The notes under the pieces are model-generated. The model saw only the letters and a list, made by a program, of their open reading frames with translations. It was not told the DNA's origin and made no database searches. This document shows positions 1 through 7,649 of a stretch of DNA of 64,000 nucleotides, piece by piece; positions within the stretch are counted from its first letter, which is position 1, and every line of letters starts with the position of its first letter. The stretch spans positions 4,650,001-4,714,000 of the forward strand of contig NZ_CP107845.1 of the NCBI RefSeq assembly GCF_041431415.1, written 5' to 3'. The translations under genes and the position numbers were made by a program. The DNA comes from Streptomyces sp. NBC_00513. Lineage in GTDB: Bacteria > Actinomycetota > Actinomycetes > Streptomycetales > Streptomycetaceae.

Positions 1-188
1 TGGAAGCGGAACCAGCCCCGCTCGTCGGTGGCCCGCAGCTTGGGCGGCTCCCCGCCCGTCAGCGCCTCGGGCAGGCGCACGCCGTACTTGTCGGCGAGCT
101 CCAGCAGGGTCGACGGGCGCATCGAGCCGGTGAAGTGCAGGTGGAGGTGGGCTTTCGGCAGAAGCGTGAGATCGCGTACGTGCTCCAT
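1..188 (-). CDS. add: Adenosine deaminase, N-terminal part (cut by window edge)
   Basis: Only the first 62 codons are in the window. The start is ATG at 188 on the minus strand and the frame runs open to base 1. The translation begins MEHVRDLTLLPKAHLHLHFT, with the HLHLH segment (residues 14-18) that supplies the N-terminal zinc-ligand histidines of the adenosine/AMP deaminase family, followed by a GSMRPSTL stretch typical of it. The family hydrolyses adenosine to inosine in the cytoplasm for purine salvage. It lies downstream of the minus-strand aminotransferase in the same direction, with a terminator-like hairpin between them, so it probably has its own promoter. Adenine deaminase of the same superfamily cannot be excluded from so short a piece. 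Confidence 0.8.
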   Translation of the reverse strand, partial: MEHVRDLTLLPKAHLHLHFTGSMRPSTLLELADKYGVRLPEALTGGEPPKLRATDERGWFRF

Positions 189-289
189 CCGGTGATCCTG
201 CCGTACTCACGCGCCGAGCGGGAGGGCGTTTTACCCATCGGGGTCTTGCTCGAACGCGTGAGCGAACCCCGCAGGACCTCGTGGACGCA

Positions 290-327
290 CGAGCGGCGGC
301 CCCCCGGGACCGGGGAACCGCCGCTCG
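290..327 (-). terminator. Terminator-like hairpin after the aminotransferase
   Basis: Ten-base arms CGAGCGGCGG (290-299) and CCGCCGCTCG (318-327) form a perfect stem, with further G/C pairing inside. It lies 27 bases past the minus-strand aminotransferase stop. There is no clear U-tract, which is common for Streptomyces terminators. Confidence 0.5.
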
Positions 328-353
328 CGAACCGCTCGGAAAGCCCCGCAGGA

Positions 354-1580
354 CTAGGCCTTGGCCTCCGCCAGCAGCTTCTGGATCCGGGACGCGCCCT
401 CCACCAGGTCCTCGTCGCCCAGGGCGTACGAGAGACGGAGGTAACCCGGGGTGCCGAAGGCCTCGCCCGGGACGACCGCGACCTCGGCCTCGTCGAGGAT
501 CAGCGCGGCCAGCTCGACGGAGGTCTGCGGGCGCTTGCCGCGGATCTCCTTGCCGAGCACGTCCTTGACCGACGGGTACACGTAGAAGGCGCCCTCGGGC
601 GTCGGGCAGAACACGCCGTCGATCTCGTTCAGCATCCGCACGATCGTCTGGCGGCGGCGGTCGAAGGCGACGCGCATCTCGTGGACCGCGTCCAGGTTGC
701 CGGACACGGCGGCCAGCGCCGCGACCTGCGCCACGTTGGAGACGTTGGAGGTGGCGTGGGACTGGAGGTTGGTCGCGGCCTTCACGACGTCCTTCGGGCC
801 GATGATCCAGCCCACGCGCCAACCCGTCATCGCGTACGTCTTGGCGACGCCGTTCACGATGATGCACTTGTCGGCCAGCTCGGGAACGATCGCCGGCAGC
901 GAGACGAACTTCGCGTCGCCGTAGACCAGGTGCTCGTAGATCTCGTCCGTCAGGACCCACAGACCCTTGTCGGCGGCCCAGCGGCCGATCGCCTCGGCGT
1001 CGGCCTCGGAGTAGACGGCGCCCGTCGGGTTGGAGGGGGAGACGAAGAGGACGACCTTGGTGCGCTCGGTGCGCGCGGCCTCCAACTGCTCGACCGAGAC
1101 CCGGTAGCCGGAGGTCTCGTCGGCGACGACCTCCACCGGGACGCCGCCCGCGAGGCGGATCGACTCGGGGTAGGTGGTCCAGTACGGAGCCGGGACGATG
1201 ACCTCGTCGCCCGGGTCGAGGATGGCCGCGAACGCCTCGTAGATCGCCTGCTTGCCGCCGTTGGTCACCAGGATCTGGGAGGCGTCGACCTCGTAGCCGG
1301 AGTCGCGCAACGTCTTCGCGGCGATTGCCGCCTTCAGCTCGGGCAGACCGCCCGCCGGCGTGTAACGGTGGTTCTTCGGGTTGCGGCAGGCCTCGACGGC
1401 GGCCTCGACGATGTAGTCCGGCGTCGGGAAGTCGGGCTCGCCCGCGCCGAAGCCGATCACCGGGCGCCCGGCGGCCTTGAGGGCCTTGGCCTTGGCGTCC
1501 ACGGCGAGGGTGGCGGACTCGGAAATGGCGCCGATACGGGCGGACACCCGGCGCTCGGAGGAAGGCGTTGCAGAGGTCAT
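354..1580 (-). CDS. aspC: PLP-dependent aminotransferase (aspartate aminotransferase family)
   Basis: This is a 408-residue class I aminotransferase, normal length for the bacterial aspartate aminotransferase (Ib) subgroup. Visible family features are the [11 protein letters not shown] motif near residue 45, the [13 protein letters not shown] segment that binds PLP and substrate, and [16 protein letters not shown] with the Schiff-base lysine. The enzyme would interconvert aspartate and oxaloacetate with 2-oxoglutarate/glutamate; related Streptomyces paralogs act on other amino acids, so the substrate is inferred. ATG at 1580 begins [13 protein letters not shown] and is preferred over an upstream in-frame start that would add 38 low-complexity residues. 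It faces away from tRNA-Trp/secE, an arrangement I recall from Streptomyces. Confidence 0.9.
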   Translation of the reverse strand: MTSATPSSERRVSARIGAISESATLAVDAKAKALKAAGRPVIGFGAGEPDFPTPDYIVEAAVEACRNPKNHRYTPAGGLPELKAAIAAKTLRDSGYEVDASQILVTNGGKQAIYEAFAAILDPGDEVIVPAPYWTTYPESIRLAGGVPVEVVADETSGYRVSVEQLEAARTERTKVVLFVSPSNPTGAVYSEADAEAIGRWAADKGLWVLTDEIYEHLVYGDAKFVSLPAIVPELADKCIIVNGVAKTYAMTGWRVGWIIGPKDVVKAATNLQSHATSNVSNVAQVAALAAVSGNLDAVHEMRVAFDRRRQTIVRMLNEIDGVFCPTPEGAFYVYPSVKDVLGKEIRGKRPQTSVELAALILDEAEVAVVPGEAFGTPGYLRLSYALGDEDLVEGASRIQKLLAEAKA

Positions 1581-1784
1581 GGGTCCAATCGTCCCAGACG
1601 GCCCGGAAGCGCCGCACACCGTTTCAGGTACCGGACGCACGAGATCCGGACGCCCTTCCCGGCGGCTTCTGTTCGACGTCAGGGCCAGGAGCACGTATGC
1701 TCACCTGTCGTTGGACCTCGCCGACAGCTCCAAAGCGTGCGCACTCCGTGCACTCGCTCGGATGCGGTAGGTTGGGGAACGCAA

Positions 1785-1857
1785 AGGGTCGTAGCTCAAT
1801 TGGTAGAGCACTGGTCTCCAAAACCAGCGGTTGGGGGTTCGAGTCCCTCCGGCCCTG
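1785..1857 (+). tRNA. trpT: tRNA-Trp (anticodon CCA)
   Basis: A 73-nt cloverleaf is readable. The acceptor arm AGGGTCG (1785-1791) pairs with CGGCCCT (1850-1856), with discriminator G at 1857. The anticodon stem CTGGT/ACCAG holds loop CTCCAAA, placing anticodon CCA at 1818-1820. The T arm carries GGTTCGAGTCC. The 3' CCA is not encoded. A -10-like TAGGTT at 1768-1773 lies 11 bases upstream, but no convincing -35 is seen. A tRNA-Trp gene just before secE-nusG is a common arrangement in actinobacteria. Confidence 0.97.
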
Positions 1858-1962
1858 CTCCACACTCCTTCTCGGATGTGTGCGCAGGTACGTACTTCGA
1901 TGCAACGCCGTGCGGCGCAACCGGGCGCGGCTACGGCCACGACCCGGATTCAGGTGAGAGAC

Positions 1963-2244
1963 GTGACGGACGCCCTGGGCTCCATCGACATGCCTGACGC
2001 CGAGGACGACACTCGCGAGAAGAAGGCCCGCAAGGGCGGCAAGCGCGGCAAGAAGGGCCCTCTGGGCCGGCTCGCGCTGTTCTACCGCCAGATCGTCGCG
2101 GAACTCCGCAAGGTTGTATGGCCGACCCGCAACCAACTCACGACGTACACCACCGTGGTGATTGTCTTCGTCGTCATCATGATCGGTCTGGTGACCGTGA
2201 TTGACTATGGGTTCCAGGAAGCCATCAAGTTCGTCTTCGGCTGA
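1963..2244 (+). CDS. secE: Preprotein translocase subunit SecE
   Basis: SecE is the small clamp subunit of the SecYEG channel in the plasma membrane. This is the short single-span form (93 residues). It has a charged Lys/Arg/Gly-rich cytosolic N-terminus, the conserved amphipathic segment FYRQIVAELRKVVWPTRNQL, and one transmembrane helix (about residues 62-83). The GTG start at 1963 is chosen because AGGTGAGAG lies 3-10 bases upstream and the product MTDALGSIDMPD matches Streptomyces SecE; longer frames run into the tRNA. nusG follows within 85 bases, the standard secE-nusG pair. Confidence 0.97.
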   Translation: MTDALGSIDMPDAEDDTREKKARKGGKRGKKGPLGRLALFYRQIVAELRKVVWPTRNQLTTYTTVVIVFVVIMIGLVTVIDYGFQEAIKFVFG

Positions 2245-2328
2245 TCCCCGCGGAGGGCGGCGCCTTGATGGGTGCCGCCCGTTTTCGCATGTTCGACCAC
2301 CTTTTGTATCCAGGAAGAAGCAGCCACC

Positions 2329-3243
2329 GTGTCTGACCCGAACCTGAACGTGAGCCCCGACTCCGTCGAGTCCGTCGAGGACGAGCTCGACATCGTCGAG
2401 GCTGCAGACGCCGTGGACCCCGACGAAGCCGAGCTCGCCGACGCCGAGGCGGGTGCCGCGGCCGAAGAGGCCGCGCTGCACGTCGAGGACGAGGGTGACG
2501 CGCAGGCCGAGGACGACGCGGAGGCCGAAGAGGCCACCGACGAAGTCGAGACCGACGAGGACGCCGAAGAGGCCGAGGACGACGAGGCTGCCGAAGAGGC
2601 CGCCGAGGTCGAGCCCGCCGAGCCGGTCGACCCCACCGAGGCCCTGCGCCAGGAGCTGCGCTCCCTGCCGGGCGAGTGGTACGTGATCCACACCTACGCG
2701 GGCTACGAGAAGCGCGTGAAGGCGAACCTGGAGCAGCGCGCCGTCTCGCTGAACGTCGAGGAGTTCATCTACCAGGCCGAGGTGCCCGAGGAAGAGATCG
2801 TCCAGATCAAGAACGGCGAGCGCAAGAACGTCCGGCAGAACAAGCTGCCCGGCTACGTTCTCGTTCGCATGGATCTGACGAACGAGTCCTGGGGCGTCGT
2901 CCGCAACACCCCCGGTGTCACCGGATTCGTCGGCAACGCCTACGACCCGTACCCGCTGACCCTGGACGAGATCCTCAAGATGCTCGCGCCGGAGGCCAAG
3001 GAGAAGGCCGACAAGGCCGCCGCCGAGGCCGCGGGCCTGCCCGCGCCCGCCGTCAAGCGCACCATCGAGGTCCTCGACTTCGAGGTCGGCGACTCGGTCA
3101 CCGTCACCGACGGCCCGTTCGCGACGCTGCAGGCGACGATCAACGAGATCAACCCGGACTCGAAGAAGGTCAAGGGTCTCGTCGAGATCTTCGGCCGCGA
3201 GACCCCGGTCGAGCTCAGCTTCGACCAGATCCAGAAGAACTGA
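2329..3243 (+). CDS. nusG: Transcription termination/antitermination protein NusG
   Basis: NusG binds the RNA polymerase clamp and modulates pausing, Rho termination and transcription-translation coupling. The product is 304 residues against about 180 in E. coli. Residues 1 to about 110 are an Asp/Glu/Ala-rich tail. The NGN domain starts at [13 protein letters not shown] (residue 115) and includes [20 protein letters not shown] domain ([18 protein letters not shown]) ends the protein. The GTG start at 2329 has AGGAAG (2312-2317) upstream and gives [12 protein letters not shown]. An acidic extension is known for actinobacterial NusG. A terminator-like hairpin follows. Confidence 0.97.
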   Translation: MSDPNLNVSPDSVESVEDELDIVEAADAVDPDEAELADAEAGAAAEEAALHVEDEGDAQAEDDAEAEEATDEVETDEDAEEAEDDEAAEEAAEVEPAEPVDPTEALRQELRSLPGEWYVIHTYAGYEKRVKANLEQRAVSLNVEEFIYQAEVPEEEIVQIKNGERKNVRQNKLPGYVLVRMDLTNESWGVVRNTPGVTGFVGNAYDPYPLTLDEILKMLAPEAKEKADKAAAEAAGLPAPAVKRTIEVLDFEVGDSVTVTDGPFATLQATINEINPDSKKVKGLVEIFGRETPVELSFDQIQKN

Positions 3244-3271
3244 TCACGTTCCTCTGAGCAACTGCTTCGAA

Positions 3272-3317
3272 CAGGTCAGATCGCCCCGAAAAGGGTGGTC
3301 TGACCTGCTCGGTTTTT
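3272..3317 (+). terminator. Terminator-like hairpin between nusG and rplK
   Basis: A 15-bp stem pairs 3272-3286 (starting CAGGTCAGA) with 3293-3307 (ending TCTGACCTG), with a cgaaaa loop, followed after four bases by GGTTTTT. This is the most canonical intrinsic terminator in the first 5 kb and separates secE-nusG from rplK-rplA. Confidence 0.7.
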
Positions 3318-3324
3318 AGCCTCG

Positions 3325-3376
3325 CACCGATACCCGTTATCGTGGTGCGGTATGCCTCCATCCGGATGACCGGATG
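3325..3376 (+). promoter_or_regulatory. Hairpins in the rplK leader
   Basis: Two inverted repeats lie between the nusG terminator and the rplK start: CGCACC (3325-3330) with GGTGCG (3344-3349), and CATCCGG (3359-3365) with CCGGATG (3370-3376). The first overlaps a possible -10 (TATCGT, 3338-3343). In E. coli L1 represses its operon through the rplK leader, so a regulatory role is plausible, but I could not match the L1-binding consensus here. Confidence 0.35.
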
Positions 3377-3411
3377 AAGGCGAAAACTCTCACTAGGACC
3401 CGGAGAGAGCA

Positions 3412-3846
3412 ATGCCTCCCAAGAAGAAGAAGATCACGGGGCTTATCAAGCTCCAGATCAAGGCCGGTGCGGCCAACCCGGCTCCGCCGGTCGGCCCCGC
3501 GCTCGGTCAGCACGGCGTCAACATCATGGAGTTCTGCAAGGCCTACAACGCCGCGACCGAGTCGCAGCGTGGCATGGTCGTGCCGGTGGAGATCACGGTC
3601 TACGACGACCGTTCCTTCACCTTCATCACCAAGACTCCGCCGGCCGCGCGCCTCATCCTGAAGAGCGCGGGCGTGGAGAAGGGCTCCGGCGAGCCGCACA
3701 AGACCAAGGTCGCGAAGCTCACGCGTGACCAGGTCCGCGAGATCGCCACGCTCAAGATGCCTGACCTCAACGCCAACGACATCGACGCGGCCGAGAAGAT
3801 CATCGCCGGCACCGCGCGTTCGATGGGCATCACGGTCGAAGGCTGA
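3412..3846 (+). CDS. rplK: 50S ribosomal protein L11
   Basis: L11 forms the base of the GTPase-associated centre with 23S rRNA helices 43/44. It is needed for RelA activation and is the thiostrepton target region. The 144-residue product is full length. The N-terminal domain has [21 protein letters not shown] with the conserved prolines where thiostrepton-resistance changes map; these look wild type. The C-terminal RNA-binding domain ends [18 protein letters not shown] follows CGGAGAGAGCA at good spacing. rplA lies 91 bases downstream. Confidence 0.98.
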
Positions 3847-3937
3847 TTCAGCCACACCGCCCAGCAACACCAGTGGTAGGGCCAAGCGCTGGTCCGCACC
3901 ACGACTCCACGCCTGAAGTCACAACACAGGAGCAGAA

Positions 3938-4666
3938 GTGAAGCGCAGCAAGACTCTCCGCGCTGCGGACGCCAAGGTCGACCGGGAGAAGCAGTACGCC
4001 CCGCTCGAGGCCGTCCGTCTCGCCAAGGAGACCTCCGCCACCAAGTTCGACAGCACCGTCGAGGTCGCCTTCCGCCTGGGTGTAGACCCGCGCAAGGCCG
4101 ACCAGATGGTCCGCGGCACCGTGAACCTCCCGCACGGCACCGGCAAGACCGCCCGGGTCCTGGTCTTCGCGACCGGTGACCGTGCTGCGGCCGCGGAAGC
4201 CGCCGGCGCCGACATCGTCGGCGACGACGAGCTGATCAACGAGATCGCGAAGGGCAACCGCCTCAACGAGTTCGACGCCGTTGTCGCCACCCCGGACCTC
4301 ATGGGCAAGGTCGGCCGCCTCGGCCGCGTGCTCGGTCCCCGTGGCCTCATGCCGAACCCGAAGACCGGCACCGTCACGATGGACGTCGCCAAGGCTGTCA
4401 CCGAGATCAAGGGTGGCAAGATCGAGTTCCGCGTCGACAAGCACTCGAACCTGCACTTCATCATCGGCAAGGTCTCCTTCTCCGATGAGCAGCTCGTCGA
4501 GAACTACGGCGCGGCCCTGGACGAGATCCTTCGTCTGAAGCCGTCCGCCGCGAAGGGCCGTTACATCAAGAAGGCCGCCCTGAGCACCACGATGGGTCCC
4601 GGCATTCAGCTGGACTCGAACCGCACCCGGAACCTCCTCGTCGAGGAAGACCCGGCCGCGGTCTGA
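3938..4666 (+). CDS. rplA: 50S ribosomal protein L1
   Basis: L1 builds the mobile L1 stalk at the E site and in many bacteria represses its own operon. The 242-residue product shows [21 protein letters not shown] and the domain II signature [19 protein letters not shown], and ends after a short acidic tail. The start is GTG at 3938 with GGAG upstream, giving [13 protein letters not shown]. The gene is followed by a strong terminator, so rplK-rplA can be a two-gene unit. Confidence 0.98.
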   Translation: MKRSKTLRAADAKVDREKQYAPLEAVRLAKETSATKFDSTVEVAFRLGVDPRKADQMVRGTVNLPHGTGKTARVLVFATGDRAAAAEAAGADIVGDDELINEIAKGNRLNEFDAVVATPDLMGKVGRLGRVLGPRGLMPNPKTGTVTMDVAKAVTEIKGGKIEFRVDKHSNLHFIIGKVSFSDEQLVENYGAALDEILRLKPSAAKGRYIKKAALSTTMGPGIQLDSNRTRNLLVEEDPAAV

Positions 4667-4705
4667 GCCTCACGGCTCTGAGCCCTCGGGCTCGCTGAAC
4701 GGCAG

Positions 4706-4750
4706 AACGGGCCCCTCGGCTCCCTCACGGGAGCCGAGGGGCCCGTTTTC
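4706..4750 (+). terminator. Rho-independent terminator after rplA
   Basis: A perfect 18-base arm beginning AACGGGCCCCTCGG (4706-4723) pairs with its complement ending in CCCGTT at 4747, followed by TTC. Stem and short loop are strongly G+C rich. Confidence 0.85.
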
Positions 4751-4877
4751 TTTGCCTGACCTTGTGTGGAGCGCGCCACACCTGCACGGATTGACGGGAA
4801 ATGCGCACGACGGCGTGGATCACGCCACGTAAGGTCGAAATCAATCAAACAATCACACCAGGGGTGGGGACTCCAAC

Positions 4878-5747
4878 ATGCTCGTACACCGCAACAAAAC
4901 CGCCGGCGCCGTCCTGGCCGCCGTCCTGCTCGTGGGTGGGGCCACGGCGTGCGAGGACGGCAAGAAGGACGGAGCGGCCAAGTCGGCGACCCCGGCCGCC
5001 GCGGCGCCGTCCAAGGCCGCCATCGAGGTCACGCCGGCCGCGTACCTGGAGAAGGTGAAGAAGAAGTCCGAGGAGCTCACCTCGCTTCGCTACACCATGT
5101 CCGGGACCGCCATGGGCCAGAAGGTCTCCGGCGAGGCCTCCATGCGCATGAAGCCCACGGTGGCCATGGCCATGAAGATGGCCGCCCCCGGAGCCGCGGG
5201 CGGCGCCGAGTCGGTCGAGATCCGCCTGCTGGACGGTGCCATGTACCTGGGCAGCGAGGGCAAGTGGATGAAGTTCGACATGAAGGCGATGGGCGCCGAG
5301 ACCTCGAAGAAGATGGAAGGCCTCGGTCAGGGCGCGCAGGGCGAGAACCCGGGCGACAAGGCCGACGAGCTGCTCAAGGCCGACGACCTCAAGTCCCTCG
5401 GCGAGGAGACCATCGACGGCGTGAAGACGCGGCACCTCGTCGGCACCGTCCCCCTGGAGAAGATGCGGGCCTCGCTGGCCTCGGGCACCCCGGAGGCCAA
5501 GGAGCGCCGGGAGAAGTCCCTCAAGGCGATGGAGGACGAGGGCGTCAAGAGCCTGACCGTGGACATGTGGATCGACGAGCAGGACCACACCAAGCAGGTC
5601 CGCACCCGCGGCACCGCCACCAAGGGCCCGATGGACATGACCATCAAGTTCCTGGACTTCAACAAGCCGGTCGAGATCGCCGTCCCGCCGGCCGACCAGG
5701 TCATGGACCTCGCCGAGATGATGAAGGACAGCGGCGAGCAGGGCTGA
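4878..5747 (+). CDS. Lipoprotein, LppX/LprG-like fold likely
   Basis: This 289-residue protein has a lipoprotein signal: charged MLVHRNK, a hydrophobic stretch, and a lipobox ending ATAC with Cys25. It is predicted to be lipidated and held on the outer face of the membrane. The mature part begins with a Lys/Ala-rich linker. It then has a LTSLRYTMSGTAMGQKVSGEASM strand pattern and a C-terminal MWIDEQDHTKQV segment, both reminiscent of the LppX_LprAFG family, whose mycobacterial members carry lipids in a hydrophobic pocket. That fold assignment is inferred. Lys/Met-rich composition is notable. It sits between rplA and rplJ in the same direction, with a terminator before it and the rplJ promoter after it, so it is likely its own unit. 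No ligand can be named. Confidence 0.8.
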   Translation: MLVHRNKTAGAVLAAVLLVGGATACEDGKKDGAAKSATPAAAAPSKAAIEVTPAAYLEKVKKKSEELTSLRYTMSGTAMGQKVSGEASMRMKPTVAMAMKMAAPGAAGGAESVEIRLLDGAMYLGSEGKWMKFDMKAMGAETSKKMEGLGQGAQGENPGDKADELLKADDLKSLGEETIDGVKTRHLVGTVPLEKMRASLASGTPEAKERREKSLKAMEDEGVKSLTVDMWIDEQDHTKQVRTRGTATKGPMDMTIKFLDFNKPVEIAVPPADQVMDLAEMMKDSGEQG

Positions 5748-5795
5748 TCGGCCCCTCCCGAACCCGCCGTACGAGCTGATCCCGAGCGGATTTGC

Positions 5796-5821
5796 TTGAC
5801 AAGGTCTGGTTCACGTACGAT
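5796..5821 (+). promoter_or_regulatory. Candidate rplJ promoter
   Basis: TTGACA (5796-5801) and TACGAT (5816-5821) are close to the vegetative sigma (HrdB) consensus, but the spacer is only 14 bases. If real, the register may be shifted by a few bases. The position upstream of the long rplJ leader fits. Confidence 0.45.
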
Positions 5822-5829
5822 TCCCCGGA

Positions 5830-6015
5830 AGCCAAAGACCGCTGGTCGTTGCCGTGCTCGCAAGGGTGCGGTGGCCGAAGGATCCGCTGAATGCGGACGT
5901 CCTGCGCAGGTGTTCGTGGAAAGTTCCCGGAGTCATTCGGTTGAGCTACGCCCCGTGCGCTTGCGCCGGGGCGTTCTTGTTGTTCAGCCCCTTCTGAGCG
6001 GTCCTCATCACCCGG
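5830..6015 (+). promoter_or_regulatory. L10-type leader RNA upstream of rplJ
   Basis: About 200 untranslated bases separate the promoter candidate from the rplJ start. They include a GC stem CGCCCCG...CGGGGCG (5949-5973) followed by TTCTTGTTGTT, which is terminator-like. In many bacteria the rplJ leader binds the L10(L12) complex to repress translation, and its position and length here match that class. The covariance fold was not tested. Confidence 0.55.
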
Positions 6016-6032
6016 AAGGAGGCCGAAGCGCT

Positions 6033-6563
6033 ATGCCGACGCCCAACAAGGCTGCCGCGGTAGCCGAGCTCAAGGACGCGTTCCAGAGCTCGAACGCCGC
6101 CGTGCTGACCGAGTACCGGGGTCTCACCGTGGCGCAGCTCAAGACGCTGCGTCGTTCGCTCGGTGAGAACGCCCAGTACGCCGTGGTGAAGAACACGCTG
6201 ACCAAGATTGCGGCCAACCAGGCCGGGATCACCGCGCTGGACGAGCACTTCGCTGGTCCGACCGCGGTCGCCTTCATCACCGGTGACCCGGTGGAGTCGG
6301 CGAAGAGCCTGCGTGACTTCGCCAAGGACAACCCGAACCTCATCATCAAGGCGGGTGTCCTTGATGGTAAGGCGCTCACCGCCGATGAGATCAAGAAGCT
6401 TGCGGACCTCGAGTCCCGCGAGGTTCTGCTCAGCAAGCTGGCCGGCGCGTTCAAGGGCAAGCAGTCTCAGGCTGCCTCGCTCTTCCAGGCGCTGCCGTCG
6501 AAGTTCGTCCGCACCGCGGAAGCGCTTCGCGTCAAGCTCGCCGAGCAGGGCGGTGCCGAGTAA
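6033..6563 (+). CDS. rplJ: 50S ribosomal protein L10
   Basis: L10 anchors the L7/L12 dimers to 23S rRNA and L11, forming the stalk that recruits GTPase factors. The 176-residue product begins [20 protein letters not shown] and has [30 protein letters not shown] and the C-terminal helix that binds L12 (after [17 protein letters not shown]). The ATG at 6033 has AAGGAGG 10 bases upstream; longer in-frame starts would read through the leader. rplL follows 110 bases later. L10 (with L12) is the likely autoregulator of its leader. Confidence 0.98.
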   Translation: MPTPNKAAAVAELKDAFQSSNAAVLTEYRGLTVAQLKTLRRSLGENAQYAVVKNTLTKIAANQAGITALDEHFAGPTAVAFITGDPVESAKSLRDFAKDNPNLIIKAGVLDGKALTADEIKKLADLESREVLLSKLAGAFKGKQSQAASLFQALPSKFVRTAEALRVKLAEQGGAE

Positions 6564-6673
6564 TTCGGCTCGCGCACTGATCCACGCCGCCTAGTGCGTG
6601 GGTCGTAGCGGGCCGTTACGCCCGCCTCTATATACATCCGGCACCTGCCGAATTAGTGGAAGGATCGCCCATC

Positions 6674-7054
6674 ATGGCGAAGCTCTCTCAGGACGACCTC
6701 CTCGCCCAGTTCGAGGAGATGACCCTCATCGAGCTCTCCGAGTTCGTGAAGGCCTTCGAGGAGAAGTTCGACGTCACCGCCGCCGCGGCCGTCGCCGCCG
6801 CCCCGGTCTCCGGTGGCCCGGTTGCCGACGCCCCCGAGGAGCAGGACGAGTTCGACGTCATCCTCACCGGTGCCGGCGACAAGAAGATCCAGGTCATCAA
6901 GGTCGTGCGCGAGCTGACCTCCCTGGGTCTGAAGGAGGCCAAGGACCTCGTCGACGGCGCTCCGAAGCCGGTTCTCGAGAAGGTCGCCAAGGAGGCCGCT
7001 GACAAGGCCGCCGAGTCCCTCAAGGCTGCCGGCGCGGCTGTCGAGGTCAAGTAA
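6674..7054 (+). CDS. rplL: 50S ribosomal protein L7/L12
   Basis: L7/L12 is the multicopy acidic stalk protein that contacts EF-Tu, EF-G and IF2. The 126-residue product has the N-terminal dimerisation region [20 protein letters not shown], an Ala/Val-rich hinge (about 36-60), and the C-terminal domain with [20 protein letters not shown] and [11 protein letters not shown] at 6674 is preferred over an upstream start that adds six residues, because GGAAGGA lies about 10 bases upstream and MAKLSQ is the conserved start. A hairpin follows 28 bases after the stop. Confidence 0.98.
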   Translation: MAKLSQDDLLAQFEEMTLIELSEFVKAFEEKFDVTAAAAVAAAPVSGGPVADAPEEQDEFDVILTGAGDKKIQVIKVVRELTSLGLKEAKDLVDGAPKPVLEKVAKEAADKAAESLKAAGAAVEVK

Positions 7055-7081
7055 CACCTCAGAGGCTCTCTGAAGCCTCTT

Positions 7082-7117
7082 CAAAGGGCGATCACCCGTA
7101 AGGGTGGTCGCCCTTTG
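7082..7117 (+). terminator. Hairpin after rplL, possible attenuator
   Basis: A 15-bp stem pairs 7082-7096 with 7103-7117 (CAAAGGGCGATCACC against GGTGGTCGCCCTTTG, one G-T pair). There is no U-tract. In many bacteria the rplL-rpoB gap holds a leaky terminator that lowers rpoB expression relative to L7/L12, and this is placed to do that. Confidence 0.6.
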
Positions 7118-7422
7118 GCGTACCCGGAGTGCCTGACTTGCCCTGGTCTCGTTGGGGAGTAGGGTGATCTTCGTTGCCTCGAAGCAGGGTCCGGAGATGA
7201 TCCGCTCGGAGCAGGGGGCCTTGACGAACGGCCGGTGGCGCGCAATTCTCAGACCCGTCGTGAGATGGGTCGGCTCGCTCCGGTGATCCGAGGCGAGGAT
7301 CGACGATCCGAGGCATGGATCGACTACGAAGAGGGCAGTACTGATACGCGCTCTGTGTACGAGAGCGCCGCAGCGTTGGATGCAGGGTTGGTTTTTAAAC
7401 GACACGGGGAAGGCCTGTTGCC

Positions 7423-7436
7423 GGTTTCCGGAAACC
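7423..7436. repeat. Perfect 14-bp palindrome beside the rpoB promoter
   Basis: GGTTTCC at 7423-7429 is followed directly by GGAAACC at 7430-7436, five bases upstream of the -35 hexamer at 7442. It could be an activator or repressor site; no family is assigned. Confidence 0.4.
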
Positions 7437-7441
7437 TGGTC

Positions 7442-7470
7442 TGGACATCAGTGAGCCGAGTGGCTACACT
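7442..7470 (+). promoter_or_regulatory. Candidate rpoB promoter
   Basis: TGGACA (7442-7447) and TACACT (7465-7470) are separated by 17 bases, a good HrdB-type match. Transcription would start about 170 bases before the rpoB start codon, leaving a long leader. Confidence 0.55.
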
Positions 7471-7649
7471 GACCCTTTGCGCTGCCTGTTAGCTGCCCCC
7501 TGCCCGTCGCCAGGGGCATGCCCACGCTTGAGCACACTTGATTGATCCGTCCTGACCTGGTCTTTCGGCCAAGTCGGGGGCGTCCGTCTTCTGTGTCGGC
7601 TGGGACCGGTACGCGCGTAGTGAGTCCGAGCCCTCGGAAGGACCCCCTC

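Larger units (their letters stand above)
7055..7649 (+). other. 595-base rplL-rpoB intergenic region
   Basis: No supported gene lies here. It holds the post-rplL hairpin (7082-7117), three promoter-like hexamer pairs (TTGCCC/TAGGGT at 7138-7165, TTGACG/AATTCT at 7221-7249, TGGACA/TACACT at 7442-7470), the palindrome at 7423-7436 and a GCCCCTG/CAGGGGC stem (7496-7517). It ends with a 180-base leader before the rpoB TTG start. Confidence 0.6.

Noticed and set aside
135..1997. Plus-strand frame opposite the aminotransferase
   Set aside because: It crosses the tRNA and reads the aminotransferase backwards. No family similarity.
5796..5821. Strong assignment of the rplJ promoter
   Set aside because: The hexamers are good but the 14-base spacer is short, so confidence was kept low.
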